A DNA stretch of 64,000 bases from Setophaga petechia (lineage: Eukaryota; Chordata; Aves; Passeriformes; Parulidae), in NCBI GenBank assembly GCA_024362935.1, contig JANCRA010000030.1, forward strand, positions 4,986,596 through 5,050,595. The letters are read 5' to 3'. The notes under the pieces are model-generated. The model worked only from the letters and a program-made list of their open reading frames with translations. It did no database searches and was not told the DNA's origin. This document shows positions 47,301 to 59,300 of the stretch, piece by piece (position 1 is the stretch's first letter; each line of letters begins with the position of its first letter). The position numbers were made by a program, and so were the translations under genes.

Positions 47301-50300
47301 AATAGGAAAAGATAAATACTTCAAATTGAAACAGATGTGTGGTTCTTTAAAGGTGTCAAACCGAGAGCAGAAGATGATTTCTTGTGTTAGATTTAATTTT
47401 TTTTAATATAGCTGTGCCCTTTTACGGTAAGGGATTATATATGGGAAGTAATAATGGATTAGATTGCTTTTGAAGCCAAACATAGGGAGTACTTCCTATT
47501 GTGTTGCAGGCTTTTAAGAGTGTAGCTTGGTTTTTCAGGTATTGGGTGCCTGTTTCCAAACTTTGCTGCCCTGTTTTGATGGCTGCTAAAGGCTGGAGTA
47601 TGCACTAATTCAAGTGAGAGAGAAAAAATGGCAGTTTAAGTCCAGGTTCCCTGAATGATGGATGGTTTCTGAGGGTATGGCTGAGACATCTGGGCCTCTC
47701 CATTCCCTCACACCTGAAATGGGAGTGACAAGGACTGTCTTCAGAAGAAATTTTTGACACTTGGTTAATAGTCTGTGGATGCTGAACCGTTCAGAAAGCA
47801 GAGCATTATAATTGGAAATGGCAGAGTCTCAAGTGTCAGAGTTGAGGGTGACATGTAGAGCTTGCATGACAACCAGGTGGCAGAGAGGACTGTGGGATTT
47901 TTTTAAAAAGTTTGGTGTTGTTTTAAATGAAATACTGTTACTGACTTGCTTTAGAGTTTCAAGCTATGGTGTGGGCAGTCAGCTGCACAAATGTGGGGTG
48001 AATTTTCCTTTTTTTACAGAGAATTTTTGTAAAATGAGACCTTGTTTCTTGCCAACATGAGTGCTAATGTGCTCAGATCAAATAATTGCTCTAATGATCC
48101 TTGCCTGGAGTGGCAATTATAATTAAATTGCCTGATCCATAGTAATGGTTGCTATCACATCAAATCATTCTGTGTGCTGAAGAGGGTAGAGCACAGAGCA
48201 CCTATGCAGTGCCCAGTAAAGGACAGGGTCACGTGTAGAGGAGCCCTTCCCCTCCCCTTCCCCACCTGCTGCTTGTTCAGGTGGAAGATTTTCTCTCCCC
48301 TTTGCACAGCAGGGTGGTGAAACGCTGTGTTTGCATTTACAGGAAACCTGCGTGGATTTAACATGACAGCGCCAGCACTGCAGCAGTTCTTCCCTCAGGC
48401 TACAAGACATTCCCTCCTGGGACCGCCACCTGTTGGGGTCTCCTTAAAGCCAACTCGGCTGGGCTTCCCCAGCCTCCCATTCCAGCGGCAGAACCGGACC
48501 TTCCGCAAGGTGGGGCTGCGCTTTCCTACCGCTGGGGAGCTTTGTGCTCCTTTTACACTCGAAGTCGTGGAGTGCACAGTAGGCGGAGTACAAAGGGGAA
48601 GGGAGAGAGCCTTACAAAGAAAATAATGTTTTGTGCCATGCTGCTGACACAGTAATGCAGAAATCATCCCATCCCAAAGGCTTTTGTGGTCCATATTTAC
48701 ATTTATGCTGCTGACACAGAAATGGAGAAATCATTCCATCCCAAAGGCTTTTGTGGTCCATATTTACATTTACAATGCAAAGATTTCTTGTCATTACTTG
48801 CCCAAGAAAGAGAATTCTCCATGATAGAACTGTTTAAACCTAGGATATAAAAGGAGCCGTTAGAGGTATCAGCTTAAAAGTAATTACAACAGAAGAAATC
48901 CTGGCTAAATGCTTTGCTGTTCCAAAGCAGTTTGTTGTTCCCAAACAACTTGCTCCTACTATGGACTCTCTGCCCCTTTGGGCTGTTTCCCACTTTTTAA
49001 GACCAGATTCATATTTGTCCTTGTGGATTTTGTAAAATCTACAGTTCTTGTTTTGTGAAAACCTTTCTCACTTTCCATAATTAAGACCTCTTTTGTATCC
49101 TGGAAATGGTTCTTGGGTTGACTGCTGCTTGCCTGCTCTTAGATTAGCTTTGGCATATTTCATCCCATTCTGTCACAAAGATGTGGTGGATAAGATAAAC
49201 TCACACTCTGGGACTATCCTCTAGAGTGAAAAGAAGGGGAATTACTTTGAACTATCCTTTTCCCTGCCCATGCACTTCTTGCCAGAGTTCCTCTAGCATG
49301 ATCCTACCCCCTGCCAGCAGCTGGATTTCCTACAGCTGCTGCTTAAAGCTCTGGGTACATGTCCTGGCTGACTGTGGAACTGCAGTACCTTGCTCTCTTT
49401 TACCATGTAAGCTTGCCTTAGGCAGGGCAGTCCATTGTGAACCATCTATTCCTTTCCATTTTCACTGGAATTCTGTTCCTGCCCCACAGTAAAACTCTGG
49501 TGCTTAGGCAGTGTGTGTTAAGGACTGAGAGAAGGCAGTGACTCTCTGCCCATTGCAGGACTTCCAGAGGGTTCCTGACAGGAAGCGGGAGCTGGATCCT
49601 GGCTCTTCATCTCAGACACAAGGTGATGAGAAAATGGAAATTCCAGAGGGAATGCAAGCAGGGTCAGAGCAGAACAATTCCTCACCATCCACAGGTAAGG
49701 GGGAGCCTGTAGTGAAACAACTGCTTGCAAATATGATAAATATCTCTTGACTAGTCCTGCAACAAAAACTGGAGATGATTTTAGGCTTAATCAGCTATGT
49801 TTCTCTCTAATTTTAAATATTTAAACTGCTTGTGATAGTCTTCTACTATGTGCTTCATGTACCACTTTTACCTGAATTTTTTTTTTATGACCCTACTCCA
49901 TTTCTCTTGCATGGATGCCTCTCAGAAGTCCATTTTGACACTGAGCTCTGTTTAAGATGGGAGGGGAAGAAAACCGGTCTGAAATTAAAGCTTTCACATT
50001 GCCTTATCCATGCTGAAGTCAACATCTCATGCACCCAAACACATCAAGCAGAACCAGTTACAATCAGCTAAGAAAAAGATGAGTTGAAAGTCCTGGTGCC
50101 CCACTTGTCAAAACAGAAACTGCTGGCACTGAGTATCTTGATGTCAGATACAATACAGATGTGGGAATGTCATTTCTGACTGAGGAGTGCATGATTTAAA
50201 ACTGCAGGCTTTGATGAGGTTGTGACCAGGGAATATGCAGCAGTGAAAACTGTCTTATTAACTGGTTGCTGTCAGGTAGATGTGCCACCTTGGCTTATAT

Positions 50301-53300
50301 TAATGTTCCCATGATCATGGTTCTTGTCACTTAGGTACAGGACTGAGACCCATTTAGTAGATATGAACACAGATTTATTTTTTTTTTATCAACACCTCAT
50401 ACAATGACATTGCAATAAAGCTCAGATATTTGAGGTCATTATCTAACCTTGCCAGAGCAGCTCATAAATTCAGAATAAGCAAGTATTTAGTATTATTTGC
50501 TCTAACTGAGCCTCATTGGCATTTGCCATTTAGATATGGAACACACCCAAGGTGGCATGATCTGTTTTGCTAAGGAATTCTCCTTCTGTGTTCCTGCAGA
50601 GCCAAGAACTCCAGCAGAGTCTGTGTTGAACACTGAGCCTGCAGCAAAAAGACTGAAGAGGTATTTATTGAATGGGGTATTGAGATAGTTATTGAGTTTA
50701 GAATTGTTGTCTAATTTTATTTTCTGATAATTAGGGCGGTATACTCTATTGGCCTGATGTGTAGCATATAAGAGGTATTTCAGATGCTTGTGAACAGCTT
50801 GCTCCAGAAAATCTTGTGATGCTTGCTGAGATACTGGGTGTTGTGGGGTCTCTGCTAGGAAGAGAATGAAAAATGAGAGATGCACCTCCTCTAGATGTGC
50901 AACAAAGCTGAGTTTGCTCGTGTATTCTTCTGCTAGGATCCCTGTAAGAAGCATAGAGGTTCTTTTCTATTTTGGTGTATTTCTCTTCAGTTTCTTCCCT
51001 AAATGTCAAAAAAAGTGAAATGAGCAGAAAGGGAAAGAAAGCCTTGGAATATATTAGGTTACAGTAGGTGTACAAGAGGGTAGTTTATTTTGAGAAATGA
51101 TAAAGGAAAGGGAATCAATACTCCCTAGTATCCATGAACGGTGAGTTTGTATCCCTTCTGCAAAGGTTGCCTTGCCAGTATCTCTGTCTGTTGGGTAAAA
51201 ATAGACAAAGGCAATCCTATTATCCCCCAGGGATGCACGGCAGGCCGGCCTTGGCCGGCCCCTCCCGGCCTCCCGAGGGTGCGGCAGGGACAGGCAGGGC
51301 TGCGTTGCCATCTAGTGGGAAGGCACCTCGCGGAGTTCCCGCTGCCATCTGCACCGGGCTGCTTCTCTCCCAGAAGTGTCACCCTTGGCTGGTGTGGAGG
51401 GAGAAGAGGAAGGAGTGAATACAGATTTCTGTAGGCACTGACTTGAGAATTCTCCAGCATATGTTAGCGACGATGAGTCAGGACTCCTGGGCCCTCTTAC
51501 CTTCCCTGACAGGTGTTTGCCGCCTGCTTTTGGACAAGTTTCCTCACCTCGCTGTTTCCCATCTGTAGATTACAGATTAATGGATAGCTTTAGGGGGAAT
51601 ATTCCAGGATTACATTATCAAGATAATATCCAAACATCAAAGTAAAACATTAAAGAGTGGTAAATATTGTGTGCTCAGGGACCGTCATGAGTTATGGACT
51701 CTGATTAGCAAGAAAGTGAATAAATTCAATTAAAGCTAGGTCGAATACATTTGAGTGCATGCTTTGTTAATCTGTTTGCCAAAGCTAATTTAATTTTAAT
51801 TACATTAATATTTAGCAGGGTATTAATCAAAGTCCTGTTACATGCACTGAAAACAAGAATCAAGTCTGAGGAATGACAGCTCTCACTGCAGCAAGCCAGC
51901 TATTAGGAAAATTCTTTCCTAAGCTGCAGTTAGGGACTGCCAGATTTAATGCATATATTATGGCTGGTATTTACCTAGAATAGATTATTCCCTATCTTTT
52001 TTTTGAAGTGTTTCTAGTATCTTCCAATGAATAGATGAAGGAGCTGTGAAAAAAAATAGTTTACTGTTCTCATACTGCCCTTCACAAATGAGAAGGGCAT
52101 TCCCCTCATCTATGTCATAAAATTGTGTTTCATGCTTCATTGTTCCATTTCCCTTTAGCCAGAAATACCAGCCTCCTTCTTCATTTCAGGTTTTTCCCAC
52201 TTCTGCCTTTGCTCCTATGTACCATCTGTACACCTGGAACAACATCCTCATTCCAGTGCAGAAAGCACTCATCATCTTCAAATCCTCCTTGAACACCCAC
52301 ATCTAGCATGGCATGACAAGTATCCATAGAATACCATTTTCTCTTTAAATCATGCTCGTGGTGGCTTTTGCTCCCTTAGATCGCTCCATAGGTTTGCAGT
52401 TCAGGCTGCAAACCCTCGCCCTGAGTGCTGGCACCATCTGTGTGTGGTACCGTCAGCATTGAGCCTGCTGGCAGCACCTGACAAATAATGTTAATGCCAG
52501 TCACTCTTGTTTAATTCGTGTTTGCAGTGCCCAAACCCTGCTGCATATTTATAGCCGTGTAACCCAGTTCCCTTATCACTTATCAATCGGATAAATTATG
52601 CGGTGTGCGTGCGCGGATAACGGGGTGCGCTACCTGCGCTATCCTCTGTCCTCCTTGTGCAGAAGGTGCTGCTCCCTCTTGGCACAAGGACACCAGCAGG
52701 TGGGAATTTGAGCCGCCCTCAGAGCAGACAGTCAAGTTATGGTGGAAAGTTAGTCCTGACAGAAAAATGGGGGATGTAGAAAGAGACTGCAGAGAACACT
52801 ATGTGCCCTCTGAAAGTCAGACATTTATTCTCAATAGTCCCCTCAGGAGCGCTTTTCTCCTTAGCAGATCACCAAAAGCAAGGCCCTTTTGATTTGCATC
52901 TTGTAGAGTTTCACTTCCCCCACACGCAGAGCTGTAGGGACTCTGAAATGAAACACGACTGGTATGAATAGAACAGGCAGCTGTGGTGAAATCCCTGTAA
53001 AGGCACCATGGAGAACTCCTTCAGTGCTAATAGGTCTCTTCTCTTATGTACAGAGCAGCCAGGAACACTGTCCAGGTGTTGCAATTTCCCTACAGGTCAC
53101 CAGTCATGACAGGAGAGAGCTCTCAGAGCTCTTACTGAGAATATTTCTTGTATGAACTTAATTCCCTTCAGGCTTCTTGCAGGAGAGGGCAGCCAACCAA
53201 AAAATCAGTTGTAGCTTTCTTGTCTAGATTATTGCTGTTTCTGAATCCATTCTAGAACACCCACTCTATATTATTTTATTCATTTCTGCCAAATTCTTGC

Positions 53301-56300
53301 CTGAAATACCACTTCCAGTAGCTTATTGATTTGTGTTTAGTGGAGAGTGTGGTAGGTTAGACCCCAGCCTGTGCCTTGGTGTGCCTTTGAAACTTGTGTC
53401 TGTAACATGGCAATTAAGGTGCTTTTCTTGATATCCTTGAAGTGTGACTGGCGAGTCTGCATTAGAGGATGCCACAGACAGCAAGAAAGCAGGAGTCTCA
53501 TACACCCATGTCCAAGCTGATGGTGAGTTGCTGAACTCTGTGATTTGAATTTTTAGGGCTCTCCTTGGTGGAACAGCACCTGTAGGTCCCATGAATCTAC
53601 AGAAATGTTTTTTCCCCAGTTGTAAAGGATGGGGAAAGCAGGATAAAATCTAGGAACCAAATACAAACTATGTCCCCTAATATCTGTTACCTGCCAAAGA
53701 CAAATGATTGGATGCCTCTGTCTTAATTATTAAGCATAAGGAGAAAGGTTTGTGAACTGGAAGGAGAAAGGTTTGTGAACTGGCTTATGGCCAACAGTGC
53801 TGTGAGGAAAGCTCCCTGACTTCACTCACCTGCTGCTCTGTTTTTCCTGTCATTGCTTTTTTGATTTAAGACTGCTAAAAGGACTCTCCCTTCCTAGGTA
53901 CAGACAATGCAAAGGAGTACACAGCTGAAGATCTCTCCAGAGAGAGGAAATTCTCAGAGGAACCGAAGGCTCCTGAGGTGAGCAGACACCGTTCCATGCA
54001 GGGGTGGTGCAGAACATACAACCTCCCCCTCCATCCTGGAGAAGCCCGTTGCCACTGGGAACCAGCTGGCACCCACGTCTGGAGCTCTGTCTCCTGCTGT
54101 AAGCTGTTGTCCCTGGCAATAAGGCATAATATGTCTGCAATTAGTGCACAGTCTGCTCTGACTTGCTGCTTTTGTACCTCTGCTGGCCTGTTCCTTACCT
54201 ACTGCTGCCTGTGGATGGGGTGTTCATTAAGATTTTTGTATTCAGCTGGAAAGATGGAAAGGTGAATTGAAAGAGTCACTTAAAACTCTATGTGTGGAGG
54301 GCCATAGCTAAATACATCTTTCATATTGCTAAAGAGCAAGTGTAAAGAGATTCAGGTGGTGTTAAAAGATTCAACCTGAGAGTCTTTTGCATGAAATACG
54401 TGGCCCCCATGCTAGATGTTAAATCAGGACCTCAGGCTGTGTAAAGCTGTGAGCAGACAAAGATTTAACCTCAGGTGTGAATCAGACTTGACAGTCTTCC
54501 ATAATTGGAGACATTTATTGATGTGATCAAATATATCATCCTGCCCATGTCTGAGTGCCTGACTCCATCAGGTGTTGTGCTGAGTAGGCTTTAGTTTTGC
54601 TGTGGAGAAAAATGAGCTGATTGTGTCCCTTAGCAACAATTGTTTGTGGCTCCAGTCCCCAGAGACTGGATCATACAGTGGCTGCAGAGGCTGCAGAAAC
54701 AACCATCTGTGCTAATAGGGCTGGTGCTGTGACACAGGGATCGCTGATTTAGCAGCTTTAGGAGGAGTGTGTATGAGAGTCCTGATCAGCCTCCTGTGGG
54801 CTCAAGCTTAAGTGCATTTTCCTAAAAGGTAAGGAGCTTAGGTGACATACAAAAAGCAGGTGTAATTTTTATTCTACTGAGGGACTGAACTTAATGTTGA
54901 CTCCTTCTTTTGACAGGTCTTGAGCTCTGGAGGTTCACTGAAAGTGACTATTCAGCAGAGCAGTGAGAGCAGAGCTATCAGTACAACAGCTCTGAAACCA
55001 GGGCACTGGGCCTGCGACGTGGGCACAGCTGATCCCAACCCAGAATCCGTCCTTAAATTCTACTGTTACATCTGCAAGACCAATTGCTGCAGTCAGCAGG
55101 TAAAAATGCACAGGGTGGTCACAAGATGGGAATTAGATGGCTGATCTCTTGTTAGCAAGGGCTCGTGTTTTAGGAACAAGGAACATAAAAAATGATGACA
55201 AGTATGCAGATAAAAACCTCTCCTGAGAGCTGGCAAGCAACCTGCTAGAGAGAGAATGTGGGTGGATCCACAGGCAGCCATGCTCTTAAGCTTTTATATT
55301 TCATTGTTAAACACCAGTCAAAAGAAAGGAAAGCATAGCTCATACCTATTATTTTCTGTGTTGGGAATACATTTAAAAGGATTTTTCTCCTAACCTCTCT
55401 TTCAGAATTTCCAATCCCACATGGCTGGAATTCAGCACCAGCAGCGACTTGGGGAGATTCAGCACATGAGCAATGTTTGTTTTGTTTCACTGCTGCCCAT
55501 GGTGAAACAGCAGAAGGTGCTAGCAGGAAAAGATGGGTAAGTGTTGGTCTGCGGTAGAAAATTGGATCTGAGTGTGGCCCTATATGGGTTCTAAAATTTT
55601 TCACTGCATCAGGGTGCCTCTCAGTTTAGGGTAAGGTACAAACCCCCTCTGGTTTCAAGGGCCTTAATCTCCTTCAGGCAACTTTCTATCTTGCTGAAGG
55701 ACACCAGAGTTGACTTTGACCTGTGTAGTTTTTAATACAGTAGATTAAGTAGGAGACCTGTTTTATCTGGTGCATTTCTGTCAGCACAAGCTAAAGCAAC
55801 CTGTAAGTGGGTGAGAAGTAGAGAAGATAAATTCGAGCCTGTAAAGATAGGAATTGTGAAGAAAACAATGCCAGGGACAGATTGCTACCTGCAGTATTCC
55901 ATGGAAAATGAAAAAGGTGTGACTTACAGCTCTATCTATTGTCACTTCAGAGAGACCCAGCAGCGGTGGTGTAACACCTGCCAGGTGCATTTCACAGGGG
56001 ACCTCATCAAACATCGCAGGACCCAGGAACACAAGGTAACAGCCATAGCATGGACTTCATTTTGCACTGACCTTTTGTCTGGGGATTAAATGGAAGTGTG
56101 TAGCACCTCCTGCTCCCCAAGCAGCAAAGGAGAAGTGACTGAAGTGGAGTGGTGCACAGTAAGTTCTGCCAGCAACTCCTTCCACAAGGGCACTGCAGTG
56201 CTACCTCCTGCCTCTGGCATTGTTGGAGCTTCCAGTTGTCATGACGTGTCAGTATGGTCTGAGGCACCTCTAGTCTGTAATTCTTGATTTTTCTTAAGAA

Positions 56301-59300
56301 ATATGGCTTATCATACTCACCTCATCAATTGAATGGAGGAGCTGGTGGGCAGCCTCTTTAAGCTAAGCTTCAGGCAGGCCAGCATATTTATTGACTTTTA
56401 GGGAAGAAGTGACAGAACATTTAGGACACACTATTTTAAGACACACTTGTTTTGCTCTGCGTGTTTTTCATCTTTTTGGTGGATAAGAGTTAGGGAGCCC
56501 TTTCTGCTGAAAAACCTATTTTCTGTGTGGTCTCCCAGGATGTGGGGCTGACTTTGTTTCAAGATTCATCTGCATTCCTCCAAAGCAGAGCCTCTTGTGA
56601 CTTACAGAATTGTCCCCCTTTCCTTAGCTGGCCAAACGCTCGCTTCGTCCTTTCTGCACTGTCTGCAGCCGCCACTTCAAGACCCCCCGCAAGTTTGTGG
56701 AGCATATGAAGTCCCCTGAGCACAAACAGAAAGCCAAAGAGGTAATACTGCCTGTGTGGAGAGCTGTGCAGGTCTGCAGGCAACTACACTGTAGAGCAGA
56801 ATAACTTTCTGCTTTCCTGGGGCTAAAAGGAAGATTCTAGTGCAGTTCTTCTAGCCCTGTTTTCATTTTCATCTTTTGCTGAACTTCGCTTGTTAGTGCT
56901 GAAAGAAATTGAGTGAAAAAGGGAGAAGGTGTTGGATGTATCTAGAAGTAGGAGAGCATTATGCCCTTCTTGCAGTCCCTGCTGCTCATCACATACAATC
57001 TGTCCTGAGTCTGGGCTCTTCTTGGTTAAATGGTGAGTGCAAAATTGATCCGATCTTTCTTTTCTGTACCTTACAGGTTAGGCTAGGAGAGAAGGAGTTG
57101 GGGAGCCCGGAAGATTCAGAGGAGTTGATCACTGTGGATGCTGTTGGCTGTTTTGAAGATGATGATGAGGAAGAGGAGGAGGAGGAGGAGGGAGGAGCTG
57201 GTGAGGAGGAAGACCATGATGTAGTGCTGATGGAGAATGAGAATTCTGCTGCCAAACAGGTATGCTGTGCAACAGAAGGAGGAATGACCTATCTGAGCAT
57301 CTGCTGTGGGATCCTATGACTTAGGCTGGTTGAGCTCAGGCTTTCAAAAGCCTGCTCAATCTTGCATAGCAGTAGGGTGGGACTGGAGAGTTCTTTGAGG
57401 GCACAGAGTGATGTGGAAGAGAATCAGGCACTATGTGTGGGATACATTAAGCTGTTTCTGCTGGGCTGTACAGCTTTTGCTGTCTTTAGATATTAACCTT
57501 GTTGAGGAGCACAAAGCAGTATTGACATAGTCTCTTTGAACAGCCCAGCAGTAGCTGGGTCTGATAGCAAATGTGTAGAGGTTTATCTTGACAAATACAT
57601 TCCCAATAGAGAGCAGTTACCAAGAAGGAGGTACATGGCTAAGCTCCTTCAAGCTTGAAGTGCAAGGAATGATTTTAGCCTTTGTAATGAAGTGGTCTGC
57701 TGACATTGGGGTTTGCATCTGCTCCTGATCAAAGGCAGTGTAACTCTGTCACTGGTATGTGAATCTTCTGTTTTGCTCCCAAAAAATCTTCTGTTTTGCT
57801 CCCATTTTTGCTTACCAGAAAAATGCAAGAGCCTGACAATTGCCATAGATACAGTAGGCACTAATGTTCTTTCGGTTTCCAGACTGGGCTGAAGGAGGTG
57901 TCTTTGGAGGATTACGAAGGAAGTGAGAAGTATTGTCCAGACACAGCCTATGGTAAGCAAGCAAAGTTAAGCACAAAGGGCCACAGAGCCTTCTCTGGCC
58001 ACATGCTGTATCTGTAGGAGAGGATGGTCTCTACCTACTCTCATAATGACTTCTTGGGCCATGCTGCTCCAGCATCTGCATTGGACTGGTGCAGGTCACT
58101 GCTGCCTGGAGAAGAACCTCTCCTGAAAGCAGGATGTTTCTTTGTTACTGTGTGGTAAAACATGAGGATGTGATTGATGTTTGTCAACTGCCTTTTGCTT
58201 TGAAGAAGGATGAGAGCCAGATACATTTCTAAGGTAGGACATGGAACAAGCAGGGCAGGAGTACTGAAGAAAGTAGGTAGCAAATGAGGGATGCTCTGGA
58301 AAGATGGAGTCGGAAAGCATATTGATTGGAATGCTTTCCAACAGAAATGCAGCTTGCAGAGAGATACTGAGCATCACTGACAGTATCAAACTCTCTGCTA
58401 GACCCAAACTGTGCATGTTTCCTCCGCTTCAGAACCCCCACGCTGTACCGAGCAGTTCCTCAGCCGTGCTGCTGGCCTGGTGGGCAGTGGTTCCTCCAGA
58501 TGGCCGTGTCTGCTCCCCACCCTGTAAGCGACTGACTTCAAACCCCTAAGGGCCACTGGTGTTTGAAGAGGGCAGCTCTGCAGAGGCTGTTTTGTGCCCA
58601 AGGAGAGCTCTGTTTACACGGATCTTCCATATCGCTGTAACCTTCCACTATCGTGTGGCAGATGGAATAATGATTCATGCTGTGAATGTTCTCTGCGTGT
58701 TCCTCTTGCGCGCCTGCTGTCTTCTGCTTGGTTTGATCCCATTACATTAGATCACATGTTCTCTGTAGTTTTCCATTGTATTCTTTTCTCCCTTTTTCCC
58801 CCCTTAACGCTCTGTGTAGTTTCTTTGCTCTGGCAGCCAGATTTCTCTCTGAATATCAACCACAGCCATTCCATGGTAAGACGAGATATTCAGCAAGTCA
58901 TCTTGCAAATCCCTGATTAACAGAAGCAAAGCTTTCCACCTCTCCTTCTTTACTCCCATCCCCCTTCTCTTTTAACATGCTTTCATTATTTGAGTTCCAT
59001 TCAATGTGATCTGTGATTTCCCTTCCCCTCCCGTTTCGCAGGCCTGGATTTTCTGGTCCCCGTCGCAGGTTACCTCTGCAGGCTGTGTCACAAATTCTAC
59101 CATAGCGACTCCGCTGCCCGGCTCGCACACTGCAAGTCCCTGATGCATTTTGAGAACTTTCAGGTTAGACCCTTTGGCGATTGCATGGCCTGGCATTTGT
59201 TTCCCCCGTGCGTGTCTCTCCAGTGAATCCACCACGTTAGCTGTCTTGTCTCCAGCTCATTTTCATCATCCTTGGTGTCCATTATGCTGTAGCTTTCTCC

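Noticed and set aside
55190..55238. Possible C/D-box snoRNA in CIZ1 intron 8
   Set aside because: TGATGA and CTGA words are present but too close together, with no terminal stem or internal C'/D' boxes.
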